DNA of 50,875 bases, taken from NCBI GenBank assembly GCA_007121655.1, contig SKKD01000025.1, positions 1-50,875 of the forward strand. Direction: 5' to 3'. The number at the start of each line of letters is the position of its first letter. Position 1 is the stretch's first letter. This DNA comes from Desulfonatronovibrio sp. Lineage in GTDB: Bacteria > Desulfobacterota > Desulfovibrionia > Desulfovibrionales > Desulfonatronovibrionaceae. Made by a program: the position numbers and the translations under genes. Positions 38,263-49,090 of this stretch are shown piece by piece. Below the pieces are notes generated by a model. That model had not been told where the DNA came from. It was given only the letters and a program-made list of their open reading frames with translations, and made no database searches.

Positions 38263-39384
38263 TTATGGGGCAATGTCTTTCTTTGGAAAAAGTTTAATCC
38301 ATAAATCATCTCCGATTACCCGGGAACAATTCATGCGCAGGCTTATGGCCTCATGCATGAACTTTGGCTCACGGCCATAAAAAACAGGAACGCCCTGGTC
38401 ATCACCAAGAATTTTCATGGCTATAAAATGCCATACCTCATCGGCGAGACCGCTCTCAATAAAGCTCAGCCCCAATTTGCCGCCTCCTTCACACAAGGCG
38501 TAATGGACATTTCTATCCTGCCTTAATCTGGTAAGTCCCTGATTCAAATCAAGGCCGTTCTGATTTTTATCCAGGGCCATGACATGGCAACCCATATTTT
38601 TGAGCCTGTCTGCTGCGGATGAAGCGGATGTCTTCAAGTCTGTCCAGAAAATTGTTTCATCAGGTCTTTGTTTCAGAAGGAAAAAATCGCTTCCCGGTTC
38701 AGGAAGTCTTGAAGTAACGATGATCCTTAAAGGTTGATTCTCATTTTCAAGCCCCCGGCAGGTAAGCTTCGGATTATCCCTGTAAAAGGTATTGGCGCCT
38801 ACTATTACCGCTCCTACCATGGACCGCAGTTGATGGACTTTTTTTCTGGAGGCATCCGAGGTCACCCATCTGGAGTGTTTTTCCCTGGTAGCTATCCTTC
38901 CATCCAGAGTCGATGCCATTTTAAGATAGAGGTAGCTCCTTGATGTTTGCTGCCAGACTGTAAAGTCAGCAATTAGGTCCATACACTTCTGTTCTTCTAT
39001 TCCTGTGGTCACTCTTATTCCGGATTGCTGCAAAAATTCAGCCCCTCCCCCGGCAACGTGCTTATTTGGGTCTCTCGCCCCGATCATCACGTTTTTCAAC
39101 CCTGATTCAAGAATGGCTCTGGTACATGGAGGTGTTTTCCCATGATGGTTGCAAGGCTCTAAAGTAACAAAAAGGTTGCACAAGGAGAGGTCATAGCCTT
39201 TGGAAACTGCGTCATTAATAGCTTCAACTTCAGCATGATCAGAGCCATAGGCCTTGTGATAGCCCTGCCCCACAATTTCATCTCCGGCAACAATCAGCGC
39301 GCCTACGCAGGGATTCGGAAAGGTTTTACCCTTTCCCTTTTCCGCCAGGGAAACGGCCTTCAGCATCAGTTCACTCTGATTCAT
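38263..39384 (-). CDS. ribD: Bifunctional diaminohydroxyphosphoribosylaminopyrimidine deaminase / 5-amino-6-(5-phosphoribosylamino)uracil reductase
   Basis: [59 protein letters not shown]. Confidence 0.96.
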   Translation of the reverse strand: MNQSELMLKAVSLAEKGKGKTFPNPCVGALIVAGDEIVGQGYHKAYGSDHAEVEAINDAVSKGYDLSLCNLFVTLEPCNHHGKTPPCTRAILESGLKNVMIGARDPNKHVAGGGAEFLQQSGIRVTTGIEEQKCMDLIADFTVWQQTSRSYLYLKMASTLDGRIATREKHSRWVTSDASRKKVHQLRSMVGAVIVGANTFYRDNPKLTCRGLENENQPLRIIVTSRLPEPGSDFFLLKQRPDETIFWTDLKTSASSAADRLKNMGCHVMALDKNQNGLDLNQGLTRLRQDRNVHYALCEGGGKLGLSFIESGLADEVWHFIAMKILGDDQGVPVFYGREPKFMHEAISLRMNCSRVIGDDLWIKLFPKKDIAP

Positions 39385-39865
39385 AAGGTAAAATCCTGAA
39401 GTTTATGCCTGCTTCAACGAGCATTTCCTGAGCCAGTTCATCTGGATAGCCCTGAGCAAAAAAAATATTTTCCACTTTGCAGTTTATCAGCATTTTAGTG
39501 CAAATAAGGCAGGGTTGAGTGGTGCAATAGATACTGGACGCTGTTATGCTTACTCCATGTACAGCCGCCTGAATAATTATATTCTGCTCGGCGTGCAGTC
39601 CGCGGCAAAGTTCGTGGCGCTGGCCGGAAGGTATATTCATTAGTTCCCGAAGACATCCGGTTTCAAGACAGTGTCCAAGTCCGGCGGGAGCACCGTTATA
39701 TCCGGTGGCCAGGATGCGCTTGTCCTTGACGGCCACAGCCCCTACTTTTCTTCTCAGACAGGTGGAGCGTTCAGCCACCAGATGGGTAATGCGCATGTAA
39801 TACTCATCCCAGGAAAGTCTTTCCTGCTTCAATATTCTCTCCTGGATTTTAATCCGGCAATGCAA
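39371..39865 (-). CDS. dCMP deaminase-family protein
   Basis: [72 protein letters not shown]. Confidence 0.93.
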   Translation of the reverse strand: MHCRIKIQERILKQERLSWDEYYMRITHLVAERSTCLRRKVGAVAVKDKRILATGYNGAPAGLGHCLETGCLRELMNIPSGQRHELCRGLHAEQNIIIQAAVHGVSITASSIYCTTQPCLICTKMLINCKVENIFFAQGYPDELAQEMLVEAGINFRILPYESE

Positions 39866-39998
39866 GCTCTGACATCAATGCCTGACACTGCTGAAAATCT
39901 TTATTCTTTTCGCCAAAGTGACGAAAGATAAAACAATCCTTTTATCCTCTGTTCAAGCCTTTATTTATCATGTCCCTGTCATAAGGCTTCTTGATAAA

Positions 39999-41252
39999 TC
40001 ACCAGGCAAAAAGAGGAAACTGGCCGGCGAATTTGTTCACTTCCTGGCTGATTCTTTCCAGACGTTCATCATTTTCATGGTTGTCTACTGCGTCAATTAT
40101 CCAGGCAACTATTTTTTCCATGTGTTCCGGCTTCATTCCCCTGGTGGTCAGAGCCGGAGTTCCAAGTCTGACGCCGGAAGTGACAAAGGGCGATTTTGTT
40201 TCAAAAGGCACGGTATTTTTATTTACTGTGATCCCTGCTCTGTCCAGGGCGACTTCTGCTTCCTTGCCGGTTACGTTTTTATTGGTCAGATCAATAAGAA
40301 TGAGATGGTTATCAGTACCTCCCGAAACCAGGTTAAACCCTGCGCTGCTCAGGAGTTCGGCCATTTTCACAGCATTTTCAATGACCAGTTTCTGATAATG
40401 AACGAATTCGGGCTTCAATGCCTCGCCAAAGGCTACCGCCTTGGCCGCGATAACATGCATGAGTGGTCCACCCTGGATTCCCGGGAAAATCTGGGAATTA
40501 AGAGTCTTGCCAAATTCTTCCGAACTCAGGATCATGCCGCCTCTGGGACCGCGTAAAGTTTTATGGGTGGTGGTTGTGGTAAAATGAGCGTGACCTATGG
40601 GAGATGGATGCAGATCGGCTGCTATAAAACCGGCAATATGGGCCATGTCCACCATTAGTTTGGCTCCTACCCTATCCGCGATTTCCCGGAATCGTTTAAA
40701 GTCGATAATCCGCGGATAAGCACTTGCACCGGCAATGATCATATGCGGCTTGTGCTGTTTCGCTTCGGCTTCAACCTGGTCATAATCAATAAAACCGGTT
40801 TCTTTTTCCACTCCATAGGAAACTATGTTATAGAGCTTGCCCGAAAAATTAACAGGACTGCCGTGGGTCAAATGTCCACCGTGGGAAAGATCCATCCCAA
40901 GGACTGTGTCTCCGGGTTTCAGGGCGCCGAAGTATACCCCCATGTTTGCCTGGGAACCTGAATGGGGCTGAACATTCGCGTACCCGGCCTTGAATAATTC
41001 TTTGGCCCGGTCTCTGGCCAGATCCTCCGCCAGATCCACAAATTCACATCCACCGTAATATCTTTTGCCAGGGTATCCTTCTGCGTATTTATGGGTCATT
41101 ACGCTTCCCATGGCCTGACGAACTGCCGGGGATGTAAAATTTTCAGAGGCAATCAGCTCCAGCTTGGAGAGCTGCCTTTGCTCTTCCAGATCTATGGCCC
41201 TGGCAACTTCGGGATCTTGTTCTCTTAGTTCCTGCATATTCATTATATTCAT
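39999..41252 (-). CDS. glyA: Serine hydroxymethyltransferase
   Basis: [54 protein letters not shown]. Confidence 0.97.
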   Translation of the reverse strand: MNIMNMQELREQDPEVARAIDLEEQRQLSKLELIASENFTSPAVRQAMGSVMTHKYAEGYPGKRYYGGCEFVDLAEDLARDRAKELFKAGYANVQPHSGSQANMGVYFGALKPGDTVLGMDLSHGGHLTHGSPVNFSGKLYNIVSYGVEKETGFIDYDQVEAEAKQHKPHMIIAGASAYPRIIDFKRFREIADRVGAKLMVDMAHIAGFIAADLHPSPIGHAHFTTTTTHKTLRGPRGGMILSSEEFGKTLNSQIFPGIQGGPLMHVIAAKAVAFGEALKPEFVHYQKLVIENAVKMAELLSSAGFNLVSGGTDNHLILIDLTNKNVTGKEAEVALDRAGITVNKNTVPFETKSPFVTSGVRLGTPALTTRGMKPEHMEKIVAWIIDAVDNHENDERLERISQEVNKFAGQFPLFAW

Positions 41253-41270
41253 GGTCCTGGTGTCGGGTTG

Positions 41271-42521
41271 TTATTCATCGAATTTCTTAAATAGTATGGC
41301 TGCATTGGTTCCGCCGAAACCAAAGGAATTGCACAAAGCATACCTGATATTCCTGGAGACGCTGCCGTGGGCGCAATAATCAAGGTCGCATTCAGGATCG
41401 GGAGTATCCAGATTTATGGTCCCCGGAATTTTGGAATGATAAAGACTCAAGACGCTGAATACGCTTTCAATGCCTCCGGCCGCACCCAGGGTGTGACCAA
41501 TCATGGACTTGTTTGCTGTAAGAATCATATCATGGGCGTGCCTGCCGAAAACTTCCTTGATAGCCTTGGTTTCAGAGGCATCGTTAAGTTTTGTGGAAGT
41601 GCCGTGGGCGTTTATATGATCTACCTGTTCCGGAGATACCCCGGCTTCCCTTATAGCCTGCCTCATGGCCAGGGCCATTCCCTCCCCTGAATCATCAGGA
41701 GCGGTCATGTGATAAGCGTCAGCCGAAGCTCCGAATCCTGCCACCTCGGCATATATGGTTGCCTGTCTTTCCAGAGCGTTGTCCAGGGACTCCAGCAACA
41801 GCAGACCGCTTCCTTCGCCGATTACAAAACCGTTCCGGTCAAGATCAAAGGGACGGCTGGCCTTTTCAGGAACTTCATTACTAGTGGACAAGGCCTTCAT
41901 GGCGTTGAATCCGGATACGGCCATAGGGGTGATAGTTGATTCAGCACCACCGCAGATCATGGCTTTGGCCCGTCCAAGCATTATATCTGAATAAGCGTAA
42001 CCTATTCCATGCAGGCCGGAAGCACAGGCTGAAGTGGTGGCCAGATTAGGGCCTTTTGCTCCTGTGGCAATGGAGATCTGTCCCGCGGCCATATTGGCGA
42101 TGAGCAAAGGAATGTAAAAAGGGGATACTCTTCGCGGGCCTGATTTCAATAATTTGGAATGAAACTCTTCAATGGTTTCAAGCCCGCCGAGGCCGCAACC
42201 GATAATAGCGCCGCACTGGGCCATATCCATAACATCTTTATCCAGGCCGGAGTGCTGCATAAGCATTTTTGCTGAAGCCACTGCAAGTTGACAGAATCTG
42301 TCCATGCGCCGGGCTTCCTTGACAGTCATATATGAGCTTGCATCAAAATCCCTGACCTCGGCTGCGATCCTGGTGGCATATTCTGAGCAGTCAAAACGCA
42401 TTAGTTTATCCACACCGCTTTTTCCGGACAAAAGCGATTGCCAGCTGGTTTCCAGGTCACCGCCTATGGGCGTTATGGCTGAAAGTCCGGTAACAACTAC
42501 TCTGGGCATTTGTGTTTCCAT
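41271..42521 (-). CDS. fabF: 3-oxoacyl-[ACP] synthase II
   Basis: RVVVTGLSAITPIG, TTSACASGLHGIGYAY, NAHGTSTKLNDASETKAIK, SMIGHTLGAAGGIE. Confidence 0.95.
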   Translation of the reverse strand: METQMPRVVVTGLSAITPIGGDLETSWQSLLSGKSGVDKLMRFDCSEYATRIAAEVRDFDASSYMTVKEARRMDRFCQLAVASAKMLMQHSGLDKDVMDMAQCGAIIGCGLGGLETIEEFHSKLLKSGPRRVSPFYIPLLIANMAAGQISIATGAKGPNLATTSACASGLHGIGYAYSDIMLGRAKAMICGGAESTITPMAVSGFNAMKALSTSNEVPEKASRPFDLDRNGFVIGEGSGLLLLESLDNALERQATIYAEVAGFGASADAYHMTAPDDSGEGMALAMRQAIREAGVSPEQVDHINAHGTSTKLNDASETKAIKEVFGRHAHDMILTANKSMIGHTLGAAGGIESVFSVLSLYHSKIPGTINLDTPDPECDLDYCAHGSVSRNIRYALCNSFGFGGTNAAILFKKFDE

Positions 42522-42689
42522 AATAAATGATTCGGTTTATATTTATTGTAAATATCAATTTTCAGGCAATCAGCAAGGCCTGTTTTCCCGCTGGATATTA
42601 AGTAAGAACCTACAGGGAAAGTCTTTGAGGCACCACCGGGCATGCCCGTTAATCCTGGCTTTTGCCCGGTTTATCAAAATAGACAAGCC

Positions 42690-42920
42690 CTATTGATTAG
42701 CCTTGATAAAATCAATGGCCGCCTGGACAGTTAAAATTTCCTGAGCCTTTTCATCATCAATTTCTACATCAAATTCCTCTTCCATGGCCATGATCAGTTC
42801 GGTCAGATCCAGAGAGTCCGCACCCAGATCTTCAACAAACTTTGATTCGTTTTTAACCTCATCAGCGGAAATACCAAGCTGTTCAACAACAATTTCTTTT
42901 ACTTTTTGTTCTAGGGACAT
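42690..42920 (-). CDS. acpP: Acyl carrier protein
   Basis: [26 protein letters not shown] (DSL phosphopantetheine site); start at [11 protein letters not shown] after an AAGGAG SD. Confidence 0.96.
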   Translation of the reverse strand: MSLEQKVKEIVVEQLGISADEVKNESKFVEDLGADSLDLTELIMAMEEEFDVEIDDEKAQEILTVQAAIDFIKANQ

Positions 42921-43060
42921 TTCATTCTCCTTCATACTTATGATTTATCAGTTATTAGTTAATTGTTATATTAGTTTAAATGGGAATAATGTAAATTCTA
43001 CAATGAAAGTTTTTCTTTATTTAATTTAACTGATGACTTTATCCAAATCCGCAACCGGGA

Positions 43061-43804
43061 CTACATATACATCCCGCCGTTAACTCCCAGAACCTGGCCT
43101 GTTATGTAAGACGCACCCGGTGAAGTCAGAAAGGCAACTGTTTCGGCTATATCTTCGGCAGATCCGAATCTCTTCAAAGGAATCATGCTCAGATACTTAT
43201 CCCTGACTTCCTGATTCAGGCCGGCAGTCATATCTGTTTCAATAAACCCGGGAGCTACTGCATTAACTGTGATATTCCTGGGTGCCAGTTCAATGGCTGC
43301 TGTTTTGGTTAACCCGATAAGCCCGGCTTTGGCAGAAGTATAATTGGCCTGGCCGGGATTGCCGGATTGGGCCGTTACGGAAGCGATGTTTATGATCCTT
43401 CCTGTTTTCTGACGCATCATTATTTTTGCTGCCTGCTGAAGACAAAAGAAAGAACCGCTCAGATTAACCCTCAGTACCTGGTCCCATTGTTCATGACCCA
43501 TCCTTACAAGCAGTCCGTCCATGGTACGACCGGCGTTATTTACCAGCACGCTTAAAAATACCCGGTCTTTTATTTTTTCTTTGAAAAAGTCAACTATGGA
43601 TTGATGATCGCCGATATCAAGGGCAAAAGATGAGGCTGTTCCACCTGATTCTTCTATTATTTTGCAAGTCTCCAGGGCAGGTCCGGGCTTGCTTACATAA
43701 GTGACATAAATCTGATATCCGGATCTGGCCAAACGTACGGCGCAGGCCCGGCCAATTCCCCGGGATCCTCCGGTGACAAGGGCTGTCTTTATTAATTCAG
43801 ACAT
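43061..43804 (-). CDS. fabG: 3-oxoacyl-[ACP] reductase
   Basis: ALVTGGSRGIGRA, NNAGRTMDGLLVRM, YTSAKAGLIGLTKTAAIELAPRNITVNAVAPGFIETDMT. Confidence 0.95.
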   Translation of the reverse strand: MSELIKTALVTGGSRGIGRACAVRLARSGYQIYVTYVSKPGPALETCKIIEESGGTASSFALDIGDHQSIVDFFKEKIKDRVFLSVLVNNAGRTMDGLLVRMGHEQWDQVLRVNLSGSFFCLQQAAKIMMRQKTGRIINIASVTAQSGNPGQANYTSAKAGLIGLTKTAAIELAPRNITVNAVAPGFIETDMTAGLNQEVRDKYLSMIPLKRFGSAEDIAETVAFLTSPGASYITGQVLGVNGGMYM

Positions 43805-43874
43805 ATTAAACTCCATAAAGGATTGAATGTAATTTTCAATCCGGAAAGCGCGACGAATTCCGGAGGAAAACTGA

Positions 43875-44888
43875 TTAGAACCGGATCAAAGTCGCACCCC
43901 AGGTAAACCCTCCCCCAAAGGCAACCAGCAGCGCCAGATATCCGGGCTTGATTCTTCCCTTTTCCCATGCGTCGGCCAGGGCAATTGGAACCGATGCCGC
44001 TGACGTATTGCCGTAATCCTGGACATTAACAAATATCTTTTCATCCTTGATGTTCATTATTTTAGCCACGGCTTCAATGATTCTGATATTCGCCTGATGA
44101 GGTATGAACAGGTCAATATCGTCAGCAGTCAGACTATTTCTATTCATAATCTCCAGGGATACGTCTCTCATGGATCTTACAGCATGCTTAAAGACCTCAC
44201 GACCTTCCATTTGTACAAAAAAATCATCTCCCACAACCTGTCCCGGAACCATGGCATGTGCGGACCCTCCGCCCTTGACAGTCAGCAGGGGGCCCAATGA
44301 ACCATCCGCTTTAAGCACAACATCCTGAACACATCCTGACGGAACATCATCGTCAAAAGTTTGATTGGAAATTATGCAGGCACCCGCCCCATCCGCGAAA
44401 ATAACAGACGTGGACCTGTCTTTCATGTTGATTCTCGAAGTGACAACTTCAGAGGCAACAAGCAGCACCTTAGCCCCGGGTGATACGTAGCACAAGCCCC
44501 TGGCCAGTTCAATGCCATAAATAAAGCCGGTGCAGGCGGCATTGACGTCCATCGCAGGGATTCCCCTTATGCCCAGCTTTTCCATGATTATGCAGGCGGC
44601 GTTGGGCACGTAAGTGTCAGGAGTGAAAGTGGCGGTTATGATATGAGTAATATCCTCCGGCTTGAGGCAGGTTCTTTCGAGGGCTTTCAGGGACGCTTCA
44701 TAAGCCAGGTCTGAACAGGCCTGGTGGCTTACTATATGTCTTTGCCTGATACCGGTCCTGGAAATAATCCATTCGTCATTGGTATCAACCAGTTTCTCAA
44801 GGTCCTTATTGGTCAGTACGCTTTCAGGCACGTAAAAACTGAATCCTGCTATATAGCTGCTGTTTTTCATCTGGCAAAGATCTTCCAA
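43875..44888 (-). CDS. fabH: 3-oxoacyl-[ACP] synthase III
   Basis: DEWIISRTGIRQRH, DVNAACTGFIYG, FIPHQANIRIIEAVAK, NTSAASVPIAL. Confidence 0.95.
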   Translation of the reverse strand: MEDLCQMKNSSYIAGFSFYVPESVLTNKDLEKLVDTNDEWIISRTGIRQRHIVSHQACSDLAYEASLKALERTCLKPEDITHIITATFTPDTYVPNAACIIMEKLGIRGIPAMDVNAACTGFIYGIELARGLCYVSPGAKVLLVASEVVTSRINMKDRSTSVIFADGAGACIISNQTFDDDVPSGCVQDVVLKADGSLGPLLTVKGGGSAHAMVPGQVVGDDFFVQMEGREVFKHAVRSMRDVSLEIMNRNSLTADDIDLFIPHQANIRIIEAVAKIMNIKDEKIFVNVQDYGNTSAASVPIALADAWEKGRIKPGYLALLVAFGGGFTWGATLIRF

Positions 44889-44953
44889 GTCAGGTTATAT
44901 CAAAGTTAAATTGTTCAGAATGAGCATTTTTTTATTAAAAAATGACAATGAAA

Positions 44954-46009
44954 TTATTTGGCTACCGACCCGGGCAGGGCTTTTTTGCCGAAGATGCTTA
45001 TGTCCTTGTTGGCGCCCAGTCCGTCAATGAGCAACTGGTTGGCCCCGTTTCTGATGAAGTCTCCGGCCATTAACACCGCATTGGAAATAGCCTTGGAATT
45101 GGATGAGCCATGACAGACTATGCCGATTTCATTTAGCCCCAATAGCGGAGCACCCCCGTATTCAGCATAGTCTATGCGCCGGCCGAATCTCTTGAGCGCC
45201 CGTATTCCAAGAAGGAATCCAAGCCGGGCCAGCCAGCTTTTATTGACTTCTTCCTTAAGAATTTTGCTGAGAGAAAGTGCCAGCCCCTCCATGAGTTTAA
45301 GAGAAACATTGCCTACGAAACCGTCACAAACAATAATATCGGCCTTACCGGTAAAAAAATCCCGTCCTTCAATATTGCCGGTAAAATTCATGGACGACAT
45401 TTTAAAAAGCTTAACGGTTTCCCTGACCAGATTATTGCCCTTGTCGGCCTCTTCCCCAATGGTTAAGATTCCAATTTTTGGCTTTTTAACCCGGAGTACG
45501 CTTCTGGCAAAAACCTCTGCCATCAGTCCGAACTGAACCAGGTGATAGGGTTTGCATTCCACATTGGCCCCGACATCAATAAGAATCAAAGGGCCTTTCT
45601 CGGAAGGCAGGATTGAAGCCAGAGCCGGACGTTCAACACCCTTAATCCTGCCCAGGGTGAACATTCCACAGGCGAGGGTGGCCCCTGAATTACCTGCGCT
45701 GACGACTCCCTGCCCTCTGCCCTCACGGACCAGTTTAAAAGCAATTTGTATGGACGAATCTTTTTTCTTCCGCAATACATCTGAAGGCTTTTCCGCCATT
45801 TCCACTACTTCTGATGCGTGAACGATTTCCAGTTCGATATCTTTATGTTTTTGACCGGCCAGGGTTTTTTGGATGTTTTCCTCGTTACCAACCAGGATCA
45901 GCCCGAGGTTGTCCTTTCTGGCAGCGGCCAGAGCTCCAGGTACAACAACCTCCGGACCAAAGTCTCCGCCCATGGCATCAACAGCGATCCAGGGCTTAAC
46001 TGACTGCAT
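44954..46009 (-). CDS. plsX: Phosphate acyltransferase PlsX
   Basis: [71 protein letters not shown]. Confidence 0.96.
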   Translation of the reverse strand: MQSVKPWIAVDAMGGDFGPEVVVPGALAAARKDNLGLILVGNEENIQKTLAGQKHKDIELEIVHASEVVEMAEKPSDVLRKKKDSSIQIAFKLVREGRGQGVVSAGNSGATLACGMFTLGRIKGVERPALASILPSEKGPLILIDVGANVECKPYHLVQFGLMAEVFARSVLRVKKPKIGILTIGEEADKGNNLVRETVKLFKMSSMNFTGNIEGRDFFTGKADIIVCDGFVGNVSLKLMEGLALSLSKILKEEVNKSWLARLGFLLGIRALKRFGRRIDYAEYGGAPLLGLNEIGIVCHGSSNSKAISNAVLMAGDFIRNGANQLLIDGLGANKDISIFGKKALPGSVAK

Positions 46010-46184
46010 CCTGCTTTGGCCTTAAGTAATGGCGACCCTTGTATGTCCCGCAATCAGGACATACGCGGTGAGGAAGCGTGGCTTCCCCGCATTCGCAATA
46101 AATAAAATTGGGGGTTGGAATCTGGTCGTGCGACCTGCGCATACCTTTTTTTGATTTTGAAGTTTTCTTCTTGGGTAATGCCAT
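45996..46184 (-). CDS. rpmF: 50S ribosomal protein L32 (Zn-ribbon form)
   Basis: [21 protein letters not shown]..., CECG...[10 protein letters not shown]. Confidence 0.96.
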   Translation of the reverse strand: MALPKKKTSKSKKGMRRSHDQIPTPNFIYCECGEATLPHRVCPDCGTYKGRHYLRPKQDAVS

Positions 46185-46196
46185 TTTTTACCTCGT

Positions 46197-46724
46197 TTAT
46201 TTTTTCTTAACTTTTAATTGTTGAAGCACGGACAATCTGGGATCACCGGTAGCTGACCCGCATTGACAAAGGCTTTTGTTAATGTTCTCGCCGCAAACAG
46301 GGCATAATCCGGGACATTCATCGCTGCAAAGAATTTTATCCGGAATAGCCAAAGATAATTGTTCCCTGATTACCTGACGGATGTTTACCATCCAGTGGCC
46401 GTTTTCAAACTTAAGAATTCCTGTGCCCAGATGTTCTTCCCGGTTTTCATCAAAATCTTCAAACAATTCAAACTGGTGGTCTATATCGATGTGTCCGGGT
46501 TCAAGGCAACGAAAACAGGGCGAACTGACCCTGCCCTTAAAGGAGCCTTTAAAAAAAACTCCGAGTTTCTGAGGAAGTATGGTCAGTACGCCATTCATAT
46601 CACTGGATATTTCATAACCAGGATCGAGTTCTTTCCAGAGACCGGACCATTCCTGATTGTCTTTAAAATAAAACTCCCGGCCTTGGACCGGGATGTCTGA
46701 TATGGGCAACCACTGTTCTTGCAT
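46197..46724 (-). CDS. DUF177/YceD family protein
   Basis: SPCFRCLEP ... FEDFDE...; CSDECPGLCPVCGENINKSLCQC C-terminal motif; directly upstream of rpmF. Confidence 0.85.
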   Translation of the reverse strand: MQEQWLPISDIPVQGREFYFKDNQEWSGLWKELDPGYEISSDMNGVLTILPQKLGVFFKGSFKGRVSSPCFRCLEPGHIDIDHQFELFEDFDENREEHLGTGILKFENGHWMVNIRQVIREQLSLAIPDKILCSDECPGLCPVCGENINKSLCQCGSATGDPRLSVLQQLKVKKK

Positions 46725-46889
46725 ATTAAATCCCAGAAAAACTCCCTAGCTTGTAATCATGGTTATTGTCAAGATTTTACTCTTGCAATTTCATTATTTT
46801 CAGGATAAGAATTTCCCTTTTAGTTGGAAAACATTAAGATGCAAGGGGCCAAGAGGGCCGATATGCATATATTTCAGGAGGAGTTTATC

Positions 46890-47090
46890 ATGAGTAAGCA
46901 GTGCGAAATTTGCGGAAAAAAACCCCAGGTGGGTAATAATGTCAGCCATGCCAACAATCGGAGCAAGAGAAGATTTCTGCCTAATCTCCAGAGAGTCAGG
47001 TCTCAGGATAAGCTGGGTGGAGTCAAAAGGATAAGCGTGTGTACCAGATGTCTGCGGTCAGGCGCGGTTGCAAAGCCGGCAATAAACTAA
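46890..47090 (+). CDS. rpmB: 50S ribosomal protein L28
   Basis: [37 protein letters not shown]...; AGGAGG SD upstream. Confidence 0.96.
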   Translation: MSKQCEICGKKPQVGNNVSHANNRSKRRFLPNLQRVRSQDKLGGVKRISVCTRCLRSGAVAKPAIN

Positions 47091-47121
47091 CCGGCAATAT
47101 TTTATTTCTGCTATTTTTAAG

Positions 47122-47156
47122 CCCCGGCCTTTGACCTTCGTCATCCGGGGTTTTTT
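47122..47156 (+). terminator. Rho-independent terminator downstream of rpmB
   Basis: CCCCGG-loop-CCGGGG followed by TTTTTT. Confidence 0.75.
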
Positions 47157-47183
47157 AAAATTAAAACTGCCGAAAGGATTTTT

Positions 47184-47993
47184 ATGCAAAGCAAAATAGC
47201 TTCAATCCTTAACCTGAAGTACAGACCAGTAGCCCTTTTGTGGGCCGATGAGAAACCTGAAAAGGCTGTAGAGTTTAAACAGGGGCGCTGGTCCTGTGTT
47301 ATGTTTTCCTTTGCTGCGGCTGTCAAGGGCAGGGAAGCCGTTTTTAGCCGGGAGACTTACGGATGCTGGGGTGGAGGCGTAGGCCTTGGCTTCGGCAATA
47401 GATATGTCGATTTTCCGGGTGGTGAAGAGTGCTTCCATTATTTTTTGTCCAGCGGAAACACAAACTCTTCCCATGGCAGGACTGTGGGCGAACAGTTAGG
47501 CGGACCAGGCATGGAAGAATTTCAGGATGATTTTTTAAAAGGCGAACGCTATCTCAAGGGACCGGAGCAGGTGGCATCTTTTGTAAAAAATCTGCCCATT
47601 ATTGATATTCCAGCCAGGTACGTAATCCTGAAATCCCTGGATAAGGTGCTTGAAAGTGACAATCTTCAGACAGTTACATTTCTGGCCAATCCTGATCAGC
47701 TTTCAGCCCTTGTGGTACTGGCCAATCATGGCCGTGGCACCTATGACAATGTGACCATTCCCTTTGCCGCCGGCTGTCAGGCAATCGGTATACTTCCTTA
47801 TGCCGAAGGCAAAAAGGATCTTCCCAGGGCGGTTGTAGGCTTGGTTGATCCTTCCGCCAGGAAAAACGTTCGCAAGCTTCTGGATCATGACCTGTTATCC
47901 TTCTCCATGCCATTGTCTCTGTATCAGGAGATGGAATCAAATGTGGATGACAGCTTTTTGTTTAGAAATACCTGGAAGGCCATTGCAGGGTAG
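47184..47993 (+). CDS. DUF169 family protein
   Basis: LNLKYRPVALLWADEKPEKAVEF...GCWGGGVGLGFG...FVKNLPIIDIPARYVILKSLDKV..., a DUF169-like pattern. Confidence 0.8.
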   Translation: MQSKIASILNLKYRPVALLWADEKPEKAVEFKQGRWSCVMFSFAAAVKGREAVFSRETYGCWGGGVGLGFGNRYVDFPGGEECFHYFLSSGNTNSSHGRTVGEQLGGPGMEEFQDDFLKGERYLKGPEQVASFVKNLPIIDIPARYVILKSLDKVLESDNLQTVTFLANPDQLSALVVLANHGRGTYDNVTIPFAAGCQAIGILPYAEGKKDLPRAVVGLVDPSARKNVRKLLDHDLLSFSMPLSLYQEMESNVDDSFLFRNTWKAIAG

Positions 47994-48382
47994 ACTTTAT
48001 TTGTCAGCCATTAGTGTTCTCAGCGCCTAAGCCGGCTCCTGCCTTCAGGAGCTGCGGACCTCTGAATCCTCCTTGCCACCCATTCCGTCATTTCCGGGCT
48101 TTTAACATATCAATGCCGAAGTCGCCCAAGAAGATTTAAAACCATTCCTTGATTTCAAGTTGAAGAATCTTATAATAGATGCACCAACAAAATCTTGTTT
48201 GCGGTCGGGGTCGGCAATCAGCAGTCGATGACCCCCTAAAAGGCGGATTCTGGACAGGCAGCAAAACAATTCGTTTGAGCGAATGGTTTTTTTTCTAAAA
48301 TCAGTTCACTATTCATTCGCTTTTTAAAACTATGCACCGTTTTTTTTGCTTCCGGCACGCAAATATCAAAAGGAGTTCAGCC

Positions 48383-48889
48383 ATGCTCCAGAAGATGTTT
48401 ATAATCAGTCTTTTTTTGTTTTTATCAGGATGTGGCGCTTCCAGTGTAGCGCACCTTGATTCCAATCCATTGAGCTTTGATGAAAATGAACAGCTCAGCA
48501 TGCGCCATTGGGAGTTTGTATATCTCAACACACTCGACAATGATTATTATCTGTTAGAGGGCAAGGCGCTTCTTTTATATGAAAACCTGCCGGTTAAGAG
48601 AGAATGGCTGCATGACCTCCGGCTCACGGTTTATCTAAGCGATGACCAGGGTGCTGTGTTGGCCAGAGATTCCCAGATTTACCACACCAGGAGAATGAGA
48701 CCTGGGATCGAAGTTCCTTTCAGCTTTCAACTTGATGCGGGACACATCCCTGCTGCCACGGATATCTTTGTGGCTTTCGGATACAGCATGTGGATTTCAG
48801 AACATCGCTTTCTTGGTGGACGCCATGCAAGACCTTTGACAGGCGATATAGACGCGTTTCAGATAAGACAGGGGCCTTTGCTCAGATGA
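48383..48889 (+). CDS. Hypothetical lipoprotein (lipobox LSGC)
   Basis: MLQKMFIISLFLFLSGCGASS signal peptide II; remainder not recognised. Confidence 0.7.
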   Translation: MLQKMFIISLFLFLSGCGASSVAHLDSNPLSFDENEQLSMRHWEFVYLNTLDNDYYLLEGKALLLYENLPVKREWLHDLRLTVYLSDDQGAVLARDSQIYHTRRMRPGIEVPFSFQLDAGHIPAATDIFVAFGYSMWISEHRFLGGRHARPLTGDIDAFQIRQGPLLR

Positions 48890-48947
48890 GATAAGCAAAA
48901 ACCTATTTCACTCAAGGTTAGGTTGGATTGCCGGGCGCACCTTCTTC

Positions 48948-49070
48948 TAATAACTTACAGCGTATAAGCAACATTTCAGCAGCTTAATGGTTTGCCATGC
49001 ACATTGCTTCGGTCGCTACGCTCACCTCGCAATGACAGGTGAGCGTAGCCAGTACTGCGACTATCAGGTG
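48948..49070. repeat. Truncated/diverged copy C of the MITE-like repeat
   Basis: ACTTACAGCGTATAAGCAACATTTCAGCAG...ATTGCTTCGGTCGCTACGCTCACCTCGCAATGACAGGTGAGCGTAGCCAGTACTGCGACTATCAGGTGTC resembles the first part of copy B. Confidence 0.75.
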
Positions 49071-49090
49071 TCTTTATCCCCAACACGTCT

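Noticed and set aside
48269-48296. Weak terminator-like hairpin ATTCG-TTTGAG-CGAAT followed by T8
   Set aside because: Only a 5-bp stem and ~270 nt from the nearest upstream gene; not strong enough to call.
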